NCBI GenBank assembly: GCA_947471505.1
Contig: CANIWM010000015.1
Location: 1 to 64,000 of the forward strand
Length of the DNA stretch: 64,000 nucleotides
Direction: 5' to 3'
Source of the DNA: Chthoniobacteraceae bacterium
GTDB lineage: Bacteria; Verrucomicrobiota; Verrucomicrobiia; Chthoniobacterales; Chthoniobacteraceae
Translations under genes and position numbers: made by a program
The notes under the pieces: model-generated
What the model was told of the DNA's origin: nothing
The model's database searches: none
What the model saw: the letters and a program-made list of their open reading frames with translations, nothing else
Shown: positions 44,428 through 54,800 of the stretch, piece by piece
Layout: each line of letters opens with the position of its first letter
Numbering within the stretch: the first letter of the stretch is position 1

Positions 44428-45822
44428 ATGTCCGCATTCATCCACGACGATTTCTTGCTTCAGACCCGCACTGCGCGCCGTCTTTACCACGAGTTTGCAG
44501 AGCCGGAGCCGATTTTCGACTACCACTGCCACTTGCCTCCGCGCGACCTCGCGGAGAATCGGCGCTTTGGGAATCTCTTCGAGATTTGGCTGGAGGGGGA
44601 CCACTATAAATGGCGGGCGATGCGCTGGAACGGCGTGCCCGAGCGCCTCATCACCGGCGACGCCACGCCGCTGGAGAAGTTCAAGGCATGGGCGGCCACC
44701 GTCCCGCACACGCTGCGCAATCCACTTTACCATTGGACTCACTTGGAACTCCGCCGCTACTTCGGCATCACCGAACTGCTCAACGCGGACTCCGCACAGC
44801 GCATCTGGGACCAGGCCAACGAGCAACTCGCGACGCTTTCCACGCACAAGATTCTGGAGAAGTTTCGCGTCACGAACATCTGCACGACCGATGATCCGTC
44901 CGATGATCTCGCGCACCATATCGCGCTGGGGAAATCGGGGATGGCCACGAAAATCTTGCCCACTTTCCGGCCGGATAAAGCGCTCGCCGTACACCACCCC
45001 GGCGATTTCAACGCATGGGTGACGAAGCTCGCTGAGAGCTCCGAAACTGAGATTCGCAATGTGGAGTCACTGCTCGAAGCGATCAAAAGTCGGCGCGATT
45101 TCTTCCACGGAATCGGCTGCCGTTTGTCCGACCATGGGCCCGACCGCATTCACTCCGAGCCTTGCACCGAGCGAGAGGCCAACGCAATTTTTAACGCTGT
45201 CCAATTTGGCCGCGCGGCTTCCCCCTCCGAGCACTCCGCATGGTCCGCGTTCATCATGCTCTTCCTCGGCAAACTCTACGCGGAGAGCGATTGGACGATG
45301 CAGCTCCACGTCGGCGCGCTGCGCAATAACAACACCCGCCTCCTCCGCACGCTCGGGCCGGACACCGGCTTCGATTCGATCGGCGACGGAACGCATATGG
45401 GCGGACTCAAGGGCTTTCTCGATCAGCTCGACGACGAGAACACCCTGCCAAAAACGATCCTCTACAACCTCAACCCTTCGGACAATTACGCCTTCACGAC
45501 GATGGCCGGGAACTTCCAAGACGGCACGATCCCGGCCAAAGTGCAGATCGGCTCGGGCTGGTGGTTCCTCGACCAAAAAGAGGGCATGACTCAGCAGCTC
45601 AACGCACTGTCCAATCTCGGGCTGCTCTCTCGCTTCATCGGCATGGTCACAGACTCCCGCTCCTTCATGTCCTACCCGCGCCACGACTATTTCCGCCGCG
45701 TCCTCTGCGACCTCATCGGCAGCGATGTAGAATCGGGCGAGCTACCCGACGACGAAGCTCTCGTGGGCTCGATGATCCGCAACATCTGCCACGCGAACGC
45801 GCGCGATTACCTGCGGCTGTAA
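44428..45822 (+). CDS. uxaC: Uronate isomerase (glucuronate/galacturonate isomerase)
   Basis: A 464-residue amidohydrolase-superfamily enzyme that converts D-glucuronate to fructuronate or D-galacturonate to tagaturonate. The N-terminal metal motif is PIFDYHCHLPP (HxH). YKWRAMRWNGVPE, LRRYFGITELLN and ICTTDDPSDDLAHH are typical, as is the C-terminal RFIGMVTDSRSFMSYPRHDYFRRVLCDLIG. It is part of pectin or glucuronan breakdown. No kdu or uxa partner gene lies beside it. Confidence 0.95.
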   Translation: MSAFIHDDFLLQTRTARRLYHEFAEPEPIFDYHCHLPPRDLAENRRFGNLFEIWLEGDHYKWRAMRWNGVPERLITGDATPLEKFKAWAATVPHTLRNPLYHWTHLELRRYFGITELLNADSAQRIWDQANEQLATLSTHKILEKFRVTNICTTDDPSDDLAHHIALGKSGMATKILPTFRPDKALAVHHPGDFNAWVTKLAESSETEIRNVESLLEAIKSRRDFFHGIGCRLSDHGPDRIHSEPCTEREANAIFNAVQFGRAASPSEHSAWSAFIMLFLGKLYAESDWTMQLHVGALRNNNTRLLRTLGPDTGFDSIGDGTHMGGLKGFLDQLDDENTLPKTILYNLNPSDNYAFTTMAGNFQDGTIPAKVQIGSGWWFLDQKEGMTQQLNALSNLGLLSRFIGMVTDSRSFMSYPRHDYFRRVLCDLIGSDVESGELPDDEALVGSMIRNICHANARDYLRL

Positions 45823-45835
45823 AATCCTTTCCCGC

Positions 45836-46594
45836 TTACTGCCAAGAGGGGATATCATCCGGCGCTTCATTCAACGCGCCGGGCTTGCGGAAGGTCACAT
45901 AGCCCTTGCCGCCAAACTTCGTGTCTTTCGCGATGGAGAATGCGACAGCGCTAAAGCGAATCTTCGCTCCGGCATCACCGTCGGCTTTCAAGTCCGTCCA
46001 GAAATCGCCGAGGTCGAGCTCCTCATTCCCATCCGCATCAAGGACTACGAAAAACTCTGTGCCCCAAGGGTCGTAGAGCCGGCCCTGACGGTCGCCAAAC
46101 TCTTGCCCATCGGCGAACCCGTTGCGAGTTTTGCGGATCACAACATCCGATGCCTTCTTGCCTTCAAAGTAATGCACTTGGCGACGATTCAACGCGTGGT
46201 CCTTATTTTCTCCTCGCGAAATTGCCCGCAACACATCGAAAAGCTCGTTCGTATTTACTTTCACTTTCCCTTCCGAAATCTCCGTGTCCCCGTAGGCGTA
46301 GTAAGACTCGGTAGCCTCATTCTTCCCTCCTGAACCAGACCCCTTGGACTCCACGAGTGCCTTTTCAATCGGCGGGTACTTCCCGTAATCATTGTAATAA
46401 ACCTTCGATGCGGCCACGATATTGCGAACCATCACACCGGCGTCGGCACGGCGAGCATTGTCGCGCGCTCCGCTGATGGCGGGGAAAAGCAGCCCCATTA
46501 AAATCGCAATGATGGCGATGACGGTGAGAAGTTCGACCAGCGTGAAGGCGAATTGTGGGCGGAGACCAGAGGTTTTTGTGATGTTCTGTTTCAT
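45836..46594 (-). CDS. Type II secretion/type IV pilus-like pseudopilin
   Basis: 252 residues from ATG 46594. The prepilin signature is FTLVELLTVIAIIAILMGLLFPAISGARDNARR, preceded by Ala rather than the usual Gly at the cleavage position. The large C-terminal part (GRLYDPWGTEFFVVLDADGNEELDLGDF) resembles GspG-like major pseudopilins that bind calcium through Asp-rich loops. Such proteins are numerous in Verrucomicrobia, and their secretion machinery is not in this window. Confidence 0.85.
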   Translation of the reverse strand: MKQNITKTSGLRPQFAFTLVELLTVIAIIAILMGLLFPAISGARDNARRADAGVMVRNIVAASKVYYNDYGKYPPIEKALVESKGSGSGGKNEATESYYAYGDTEISEGKVKVNTNELFDVLRAISRGENKDHALNRRQVHYFEGKKASDVVIRKTRNGFADGQEFGDRQGRLYDPWGTEFFVVLDADGNEELDLGDFWTDLKADGDAGAKIRFSAVAFSIAKDTKFGGKGYVTFRKPGALNEAPDDIPSWQ

Positions 46595-46840
46595 TTGGTA
46601 ATATCTTGGTGGTTGGGGCGAAACTATCGGCGCTCGCGAAGGAAACAACTGAATTTCTTGTTCGTTTCGGATTTTCACAACGGCCGCGTTTCGGTGCCCG
46701 GCGCAGCCCATTCAAAATATGGATCGAGCGCATTGGCCGCCTTTCAAATCCGCTTACTATGACGGGCATGAGAGCCGAATGCGCGCTGGACTCCCGCAGT
46801 CTCCGCGCCGATGATTGCCGAGAAATTTGACCTTTAGCCC

Positions 46841-48928
46841 GTGGCACGCCGCATCAAGAAAACCAACCGCCGTAGTAGCGGTAATCGACCTCGCACACAT
46901 CTTCGTTGGAAGCGCTTGTTGCTTCATCTGGTGGGATGGCCCTTCCTTGTGACGGTGCTGGTATTGGGGGTCTATTATTGGCGGGCTTCGAGATTCGACA
47001 TGACGGGGGTGACGGTGATGAAGGAGCGCTCTACGGTGTATGATTTGGACGGGAAGGTGTGGGGACGGATGCAGGGCGAGAATCGTGTGCCGGTGCCGCT
47101 CGTGGAGGTGTCGCCGCTGTTTGTGGCGTCGCTTTTGGCGCGGGAGGATACGCGATTTTTCAGTCATTGGGGCGTGGACCCGATGGGGCTGGCGCGGGCG
47201 GTGGTGAGGACTGCGCAGGGGAAGCAGCAAGGCGGGAGCACGCTGACGCAGCAATTGGCACGCAACAGCTTTGATTCGCTAGGGCAGAGAAAGAGCATGG
47301 ATAGGAAGCTACTGGAGGTGTTCGTATCGTTGCGGATCGAAAAGGCTTACGGAAAAGGGGATATTCTGGAGCACTACATGAACCGAATCTATTTCGGAAG
47401 CGGGGTTTACGGGATCGAAATGGCGAGCAAGGTTTACTTTGGAAAGAGCGCCTCGCAGCTCAATCTTAGCGAGGCCGCGATGATTGCGGGGATCATCCGG
47501 GCGCCCACGAAAGCGTCGCCTTTTACCAACTATAAACGAGCGGTGGCGGAGCGGGATATGGTGCTGGAGCGGCTGAAAAACAGCGATTGCGACTGGATTC
47601 GGGAGAAGTACGCCCTTTCGCCGGAGGCTATCGAGGCTGCGAAGAAATCAACGCTGAAGGTGGTGGCGGCGAAGCGACTCACGACGCAGGAGAATTATGC
47701 GATGGATGCAATTCATCGGGATTTGGACATCCTTTTGGATGATGCTCAGCAGGACCAAGGTGGGCTGAAGATTTACACAACGATCGATCCTGTGCTCCAG
47801 GAGGAAGCGCAGAAGGCGCTCGATAGGCAGTTGACGAAAGTCGAGGCTCGTCCGGGGTATCCGCACTTTAAAAAAGCGGCGTTTAGTGACGAGATGAGGC
47901 TCGCAGAGCAAGCGACAGAATACCTCCAAGGCGCAGTCATGGTGCTGGATAATCGAGCCGGGGCGATCCGGGCGCTGGTGGGTGGGCGAGATTATCGGGA
48001 GAGTAAATTCAATCGGGCGCTGGATGCGAAAAGGCAGATCGGCTCGACGTTTAAGCCTTTCGTGTATGCGGCGGCGTTTGAGAAAGGGATGACGCCTTCC
48101 ACTTTAATCTCCGACGAGGCGATCGGGCGGGGCGAAATCGCGGGAGCGCCGAATTGGACCCCGGACAATTCGGACGACAAGTATGGCGGTATGCTACCCG
48201 CGGAAGACGGGCTCATCCGCTCGCGCAACACGATGACAGTCCGGGTGGGAGCGCGCGCTGGGCTTGAGGCGGTGCAAAAGGTCGCGACTGCTGTGGGGCT
48301 GGAAGAAATGCCGCTGGCCCCTGTGTCTTATATCGGGACATTCGGAGCGACGCTGAAGGACTTGGCCACGGCGTATTCGGTGCTGGCGAATGACGGAGTG
48401 CGGCGACAGAGCTACATCATTGAGCGCATCGACAACGCAGAGGGCGAAGTGCTTTACCGGGCATCGCACGTGAAGATCGCCGCACTATCCGCAGACGTGG
48501 CACGAATGACGACGGGAGTGCTGGCAAAGGTCTTCGAGCGAGGAACGGCGTCCGCTGCGAAGGATTTGGGGTGGAAGTTCCCCGCTGCGGGAAAGACGGG
48601 GACGACAAATGATTATCACGATGCGTGGTTCGTGGGATACACGCCGAGTCTGACGTGCGGGGTATGGGTCGGCCTAGATAAGCCGGCGACCATCGTCCCA
48701 AAAGGATACGGTGCGACTTTAGCGCTTCCCGTGTGGGTGGATGTGATGAAGCGCGCGGATGCCGATCGTTACCCGGCGCAAGGATTTAAGCCGAGCGAGG
48801 GGCGACGCGGAGATTTCGTGCAGGCGAAAAAAGAAGGCGCTCCCGACGAGGGCGGTTTGCGCAAACCGGAGGCAAAACCAGAGCCGGGATTGTTGCGCTC
48901 ATTTCGCCAGTTTTTCGGCGGGAACTGA
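46841..48928 (+). CDS. Class A penicillin-binding protein (transglycosylase/transpeptidase)
   Basis: A 695-residue inner-membrane peptidoglycan synthase. It starts at GTG and has one N-terminal membrane helix (LLLHLVGWPFLVTVLVLGVYYW). The GT51 motifs are LAREDTRFF (catalytic Glu about 102) and GGSTLTQQLARNSF. The transpeptidase motifs are STFK (Ser about 402), SRNT and KTGT (about 585). The protein polymerises and cross-links the cell wall. It belongs to the PBP1a/PBP1c-like group; the exact subgroup is not assigned. The C-terminus is a short charged tail. Confidence 0.95.
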   Translation: MARRIKKTNRRSSGNRPRTHLRWKRLLLHLVGWPFLVTVLVLGVYYWRASRFDMTGVTVMKERSTVYDLDGKVWGRMQGENRVPVPLVEVSPLFVASLLAREDTRFFSHWGVDPMGLARAVVRTAQGKQQGGSTLTQQLARNSFDSLGQRKSMDRKLLEVFVSLRIEKAYGKGDILEHYMNRIYFGSGVYGIEMASKVYFGKSASQLNLSEAAMIAGIIRAPTKASPFTNYKRAVAERDMVLERLKNSDCDWIREKYALSPEAIEAAKKSTLKVVAAKRLTTQENYAMDAIHRDLDILLDDAQQDQGGLKIYTTIDPVLQEEAQKALDRQLTKVEARPGYPHFKKAAFSDEMRLAEQATEYLQGAVMVLDNRAGAIRALVGGRDYRESKFNRALDAKRQIGSTFKPFVYAAAFEKGMTPSTLISDEAIGRGEIAGAPNWTPDNSDDKYGGMLPAEDGLIRSRNTMTVRVGARAGLEAVQKVATAVGLEEMPLAPVSYIGTFGATLKDLATAYSVLANDGVRRQSYIIERIDNAEGEVLYRASHVKIAALSADVARMTTGVLAKVFERGTASAAKDLGWKFPAAGKTGTTNDYHDAWFVGYTPSLTCGVWVGLDKPATIVPKGYGATLALPVWVDVMKRADADRYPAQGFKPSEGRRGDFVQAKKEGAPDEGGLRKPEAKPEPGLLRSFRQFFGGN

Positions 48929-49110
48929 GATTGCAACACGGTGCGTCAAGTTTTCATCCGCAGATTACAGAAAAATCTTTAATCAGAAATCCCGGAAAAA
49001 TGTTACTTTTATGCAAATTAGTTGATTGATTTTTCCCGAAGAGATCACGAAAACCCGCTCCCGTTTTCACCTGCAGCAATCAAAACCCGTTACACCATTA
49101 TTTTCCACCC

Positions 49111-49941
49111 GTGAGCTTTCACCGACTAGACCGATTTGAGATGAAGTTCGTCATCGACGCTGATACACGCGCTCGATTGATGGAAACCCTCGAACCTGAA
49201 CTCTGCGCTGACGCCAATGCAGATGAGACGGCGTATTACCCCATCGTCTCGCTCTACTACGACAACGCGGAACGTGACTGCTATTGGGAGAAAGTGCAGG
49301 GGTCCAAAAATCGTAGGAAGTTCCGTGTCCGTGTCTATGGCAGCAACGGCGGCAAAATCCCGCCGACCGTCTTTATCGAAGTGAAGCACAAGCAGGAAGG
49401 CCGTGGAGTAAAGCGCCGCGTTCGGATGCCGCTGGAAGCCGCCTTGCTCGTGGGGCAAGGAACGATGCCCGAGATTCCGCTGAGCCCTGTGGACCGGCGG
49501 ACTTGCGAAGAGATCATCAATGATTTGGTGATTCGGCGTGGCTTCCGGCCCTGCATGACGATGCGCTACGATCGCCGCGCCTATGCCTCGAAAGACCCAA
49601 CGAGCGACCTGCGCGTCACTTTCGACACAGGAATCGCGTACCGCCTCGATAACCTAGACCCGACGCCGGACGACCAGCGTTTTCTCCCGGAAAACTACAT
49701 GTATCCGGCAGAGACATCCGTTTTGGAGGTCAAAATCACGGGAACGATTCCCTACAGTCTCAGCGTATTGCTCGCACGGACTGGCTGCAAACTACAGAGC
49801 CACTCCAAGTACTGCAATGCGCTCGAACGGAGCGACCCCGTGCTCCGCGCGATGCTCGCCCCGAACTGGAGAAAACCACTTCCTGCGGAACCCAACCTCA
49901 TTACCGCGCCAGACGGAGTTTTAATTCCATCTGTCGGCTAA
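49111..49941 (+). CDS. VTC-domain protein (polyphosphate-polymerase-like)
   Basis: A 276-residue soluble protein starting at GTG 49111. RFEMKFVID, KFRVRVYGS, VFIEVKHKQEGRGVKRR, TMRYDRRAY and VLEVKITG form the tunnel-fold basic and acidic residues of the VTC domain (CYTH-like), the family that in yeast makes polyphosphate from ATP. It is the first gene of a cluster with DUF4956, a pseudopilin and a CotH protein, a combination repeatedly seen in bacterial genomes. Polyphosphate synthesis is inferred, not shown. Confidence 0.92.
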   Translation: MSFHRLDRFEMKFVIDADTRARLMETLEPELCADANADETAYYPIVSLYYDNAERDCYWEKVQGSKNRRKFRVRVYGSNGGKIPPTVFIEVKHKQEGRGVKRRVRMPLEAALLVGQGTMPEIPLSPVDRRTCEEIINDLVIRRGFRPCMTMRYDRRAYASKDPTSDLRVTFDTGIAYRLDNLDPTPDDQRFLPENYMYPAETSVLEVKITGTIPYSLSVLLARTGCKLQSHSKYCNALERSDPVLRAMLAPNWRKPLPAEPNLITAPDGVLIPSVG

Positions 49942-49979
49942 GGCCGCGCCCATTCAACCCGATTAGTTACTCTATAATA

Positions 49980-50813
49980 ATGCTGCAATCCATACTACCA
50001 ACACTCGCCGCTGCGGCTTCCAACGCCACGCCGGAAGACATCGAACCAGAAAAACTCGGACCCCTTCTCAGAGTCCTTCACGACATGGGCCTAAACGGCA
50101 TCGTGACTTTCTTCCACGACACGCTGAATTTCAAAGCGGCGGACGCAGGACTGCCGGAGATTCTTTTCGCGATCTTCCTATCCTTCATGCTCAATGCGCT
50201 CATCGCAGCGGTCTATCGCTCCACGTTCCGTGGTGCCAAGCTCTCGCAGGACTACGTCCATACGCTGATGATTCTCGGAGTCGTAGTGACGGCGATCATC
50301 ATGGTCGTGCGGTTCGGCGATAAGGATAAAGCACAGGCGACGGCATTCGGTATGTTTGCCGCATTCTCGATTATTCGATTCCGCGCCACAGTCAGTGAGA
50401 CTCGCGACATCGGCTTCATCTTCCTCGCCATGGCGACCGGCCTCGCAGTCGGTGCTCGCCAATACGGCATGGCGGTTGCGACGACGCCCGTGATCGCCGC
50501 AATTATCTACTACTTTTCCCGTGGTAACTGGTTCGCGCCAAACCGCGCCAGCCACTTTTTACGCATTCGTGTCACAAATGACATCAACTACGATGTTGCA
50601 TTTGAGGCAGTCTTCAACAAGTTCCTCGAGAAGCACGACATCATCTCGGTGGAATCCATTCAGGCCGGAATGATGACGGAGATTCGCTATAACATTTGCC
50701 TTAAACCAGAACACCAAGCCGGAGAACTCGTCGCAGCCATCCAACAGGTCAACGGTAACAACCGCGTCCTGCTCACCTCCACCGCTCCGAACCGCACACT
50801 CGGCACAGACTAG
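49980..50813 (+). CDS. DUF4956 membrane protein
   Basis: A 277-residue integral membrane protein. Several hydrophobic helices lie between about 55 and 185 (ILFAIFLSFMLNALIAAVY, HTLMILGVVVTAIIMVVRF, SIIRFRATVSETRDIGFIFLAMATGLAVG). A soluble alpha/beta part follows (FLRIRVTNDINYDVAFEAVFNKFLEKHDIISVESIQ). This matches DUF4956, which is almost always next to a VTC-domain gene. It follows the VTC gene by 38 bp. Probably the membrane partner of the VTC protein; its role is unknown. Confidence 0.9.
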   Translation: MLQSILPTLAAAASNATPEDIEPEKLGPLLRVLHDMGLNGIVTFFHDTLNFKAADAGLPEILFAIFLSFMLNALIAAVYRSTFRGAKLSQDYVHTLMILGVVVTAIIMVVRFGDKDKAQATAFGMFAAFSIIRFRATVSETRDIGFIFLAMATGLAVGARQYGMAVATTPVIAAIIYYFSRGNWFAPNRASHFLRIRVTNDINYDVAFEAVFNKFLEKHDIISVESIQAGMMTEIRYNICLKPEHQAGELVAAIQQVNGNNRVLLTSTAPNRTLGTD

Positions 50814-50817
50814 AACC

Positions 50818-51651
50818 ATGAAAATTACACCGTCCGCCACAATGCCCCGCCGCCAGTCGGCGTTCACCTTGATGGAGATATTGGTCGTCATCGCGATCAT
50901 TATCGTCATCGCCGCCATCGCGTTGCCTGTCTTCGCCAAACTCAAAGCGAATTCAAACAAAGCAGTCGCCTTGGCTATCATGAAGAACCTCGGTAGCGCA
51001 GCCGCAACTTACGCGGGACAGCACGATGGGCTTTTGCCTGATGAAGATGCCTCCGGGAAGGAAGACTGGGGCACCATGACCACTCCCGACCAGCAGAAGG
51101 CGTGGTACAATGCGCTTCCCAAGCAAATGGGAGCAAAATCGCCAGCCGACTATGTGCAAGAGGGGCGCACTGCGGCCTTCTACACCAAGGAGAATATCCT
51201 TTGGCTACCTGGTGCCCATTATCCTGAAATGAAAAAGGCGCAAAAGCCGCTCTTCGCGATTGCGATCAATGGCAAACTCCAACGGAAGGATAAGGACGAC
51301 AAGAAAAACGAGGTTCGGCTTCAAGCCATCACGAACCCAAGTCGGACTGTGATCTTCCTTGAGCAAGGTCTCCCCGGCGAAGAACGCGCCCACGAGACCA
51401 TCTCTAAGAAAGATTATGACGGAGCCCCAAAAGGCAACGCCAAGTCCTTCGTCGCCCGCTACACGAGCAAAGGAGTCATCTCCTTCCTCGATGGATCTGC
51501 ACGTGAGGTCGCGGGGAAGGACCTGCTCGATTCCACGGGGAAAATCATCTGGGCCGCCGATGCAGATACGAATCAGTCCACGATTCTTTGGACGACGGAC
51601 CCGAAAAGCGACCCGAACGGCAAAGCTGGCGGAGCGCCTGCCGCGAAGTAA
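50818..51651 (+). CDS. Pseudopilin in the VTC/CotH cluster
   Basis: 277 residues with a prepilin N-terminus (FTLMEILVVIAIIIVIAAIALPVFAKLK) and Glu at +5. The residue before cleavage is Ala, as in the pseudopilin at 45836. The C-terminal part has charged repeats typical of such proteins (KPLFAIAINGKLQRKDKDDKKNEVRLQ). It follows DUF4956 by 4 bp, so it is co-transcribed, and is 158 bp upstream of the giant CotH gene. Its presence in this cluster is unusual and may tie CotH function to secretion. Confidence 0.85.
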   Translation: MKITPSATMPRRQSAFTLMEILVVIAIIIVIAAIALPVFAKLKANSNKAVALAIMKNLGSAAATYAGQHDGLLPDEDASGKEDWGTMTTPDQQKAWYNALPKQMGAKSPADYVQEGRTAAFYTKENILWLPGAHYPEMKKAQKPLFAIAINGKLQRKDKDDKKNEVRLQAITNPSRTVIFLEQGLPGEERAHETISKKDYDGAPKGNAKSFVARYTSKGVISFLDGSAREVAGKDLLDSTGKIIWAADADTNQSTILWTTDPKSDPNGKAGGAPAAK

Positions 51652-51809
51652 GGCGTAATCGTAAAACTCACCCATCAGGGCGATTCGACATCTGTCGGAT
51701 CGCGCTGATTTTTTGCCTTCATAAAATGCGGTCCCTTCTCCGCAGAATCGGCTTGCGACAGGCCGGAATCCGCAGAACTGTCGCTCCATCCCCCACGCCG
51801 CTCCTTGCC

Positions 51810-54800
51810 ATGAAAACACACCTACTCCGGATATTCGCATTCTTTGCTCTCGCCCTCGCTCTACGGGCGGGTAACGCGACTTACAACTCGTCCGTCTCCG
51901 CAGATGCGCCCATCGCGTTCTGGTCGTTCGATGAAACCACCGGGACGACAGCAGCCGACTCGGCGGGTGTTGCGCAGAATGGCATCTACGAAAACTGCAC
52001 GCTGGGGCAGACGAGCGCGTTTGCGAACCTTGGGACTTGTGCGCTCTTCAACGGCACCAACTCGCGCGTGCGGATGCCTGCGGATGCGGCGTTCAATCTC
52101 GGGGCGGGGGATTTCTCGGTGGAGCTTTGGTACAAGACGACGGTCACAGGCCGTGGGGACATGTTCAATTTTAAGAACTCGATCGACTTCGGGGTTTTTG
52201 CGAACAGCGCGGGCGCGGGTGACATCGGCGGCTGGCACAACGGGACGCTTCCGAACTTCAATACGACGACGAATGCGTGGCATCATGTCGTTTACGTTCG
52301 TCAGGCCAACACCATCACCCTTTACCTCGATGGCGCTGCAAAAACGTCGGCTGCGGACTCAGTGTCGATGTCGGCAAATACGGACATTGTCATTGGTGCA
52401 AACATCAACGCCCTTTGGTTCACTGGGAATATCGACGAGGTCGCCTACTATGGCACTGCGCTGAGTGCGGCGCGGATTTCGGCTCATTATGCGGCGGCGA
52501 CTACGACCAATCCCAATGCGCCGATCGTCACGACTTCGGCGGCCACGGGTATCACTTCGAGCGGCGCGACAATCGGCGGGGCGTTCACGCAAGTCGGTTC
52601 GCCGGACCCGACGGTCACGATGTATTACGGGCTCACCAATGGCGGCAGCGTTCCCGCGAATTGGACCAATAACGTCGCGCTCGGCACGCGCAACTCGGCG
52701 TTCACTACGAACATCACGGGGCTCACAGCGGCGACGCAGTATTACTTTATCGCACGGGCGCAAAATGCCAGCGGTGACAGCTACGGCCTGCCTGCGGGAA
52801 CTTTCACGACGGCAAATGGAGCGCCGACGGTTGCAAATATCGCGGCGACAAACGTGGTCGCGTCCGGAGCAATCATCGGCGGACAGATTGTCGCGACCGG
52901 CGGGCTGACGCCGAATCTCACGCTTTACTACGGCCCGGCGGATGGCGGGACCACGCCGGGCTCGTGGGCGAGCAGCGTGAATCTCGGCGCGGTGGCGACA
53001 TCGGCGACAACGACGCTCACCGGCCTCACCATTAACACCCCGTATTTCTTCCGCGCCTTCGCGACACACGCTGGCGGAAGCGCATGGGCTCCGTCTTCGG
53101 CGACGTTCACCACGCCGAACGCGACGCCGCCTGCGCTCACGACTGACGCAGCCACGGACGTGAACGGCTTTTCGGCAACGATGCGCGGAACGGTGACGAG
53201 CATCGGCAATGACCCGCCGGTCGTGAAGTTTTACTACGGCACGACTGATGGAGGAAACACGGCGGGTTCGTGGACTTCAAACATCACGCTCCCCGGCACA
53301 CAGACCGCCGCATTTGCAAAAGCACTCAGCGGACTCGCGGCGAACACCACATATTTTTACCGCGCGCAGGCGACAAATGCGGCGGGCACCGTGTGGGCCT
53401 CGGCTTCGCAAACATTCACCACGACCGCCCCGACGACGCGCACCGTGGTCATCAATGAAATCCACTATCATCCAGTGGAACTCCCCGTATTTGACGTGAA
53501 CGGGAATCCGCTCATCGACCTCACGGAAGAGCAGCATGAGTTCATCGAAATCAAGAACGTCTCCGCGTCTCCCATCACCCTCACGGGCTGGAAATTCACG
53601 GCTGGTGTGGACTACGCATTCACCGCCGGGACGACGATTCCCGCAGGCGGATATTTGGTCATCGCGAAAAACCCGGCGCGCCTGCAAACCGTTTACGCTG
53701 GCCTCGCCGGCGTGCTCGGACCATTCACCGGCACGCTCACGAACGGCGGCGACACCATCACGCTGAAAGACCAGGCGAACGCCGTTGTGGACACGGTGAA
53801 ATACGACCGCGAGTTCCCGTGGCCGAACAGCCCCGACGCGCTCGGCGCAGGCGACGACTTCACGCTGCTCAATTCCGCCAACTATCAATACAAAGGCCGC
53901 TCGCTCCAGCGCGTCAGCTCGAACGCAGAAGCTAACGACCCTGCGAACTGGCTCGCCTCGCCCATCGGCAGCGCACCGACTCCCGGCGCGGCAAACGCCG
54001 TTTCGCTGTCCGTGCCAAAGCCGGTGGTTGTCGCGTACAGCGCGGTGCAGCAGAGCGACGACAGTGCGACGATTCGCGCGACGCAGGTCGTTCGCGTCGC
54101 GGCGCAGTTCTCAAACACGGCGGGGCTGACTAATGTGCAGCTCGAATATTTCATCGACGCTATCGACGGCGCGACCGCCTACAGCGAGCCGCGCACCAGC
54201 GTCGCAATGACCGCGCTCGGCAACAACCAGTTCTCCGCGACAATCCCCGGTCAGGCCGATCGCAGCGTCGTTCGCTGGCGTGTGAAAGCGAACCGCGGCG
54301 ACGGCGCGGAGCCCGTCTTCCCGCGCACCGACGATGCGGCCATCGTGCCCGTTGGCGTAAGCACCCGCGAGTCCTGGGCTTCGTATTTTGTACTGCCCGT
54401 CCGCACGACGACAAAGACTGCGATTTACGACGTGCTCATTTCCAACAGCGACAGCACCGACGGCCAGTTCAACGGCTACAACGGACTCGCTGCGATGAAC
54501 TACAACATCACCGGGGCACCGAAACGCGTGACCGACGGCTCGATCAACGGCCTGCCTCGCGACACTCCGTATGTGGCCGCGACCGATAAACTCTGGAACG
54601 GCAGCGTGCCGTGTATTTTCGTCATCGATGGCGTCCTCCGCGACGCGCACATCCGCTACCACGGCAGCCGCTACAACCGCAACGCCGGGCGGCAATCATA
54701 CAAAGTGAAGTTCCCCGACACGCAGCAGGTGAAGGGCGCAGACAGCTTTTTCGTCACCGACAAAAGCGACTACTTCAGCGTCGCGCAGGGGCTCTACTAC

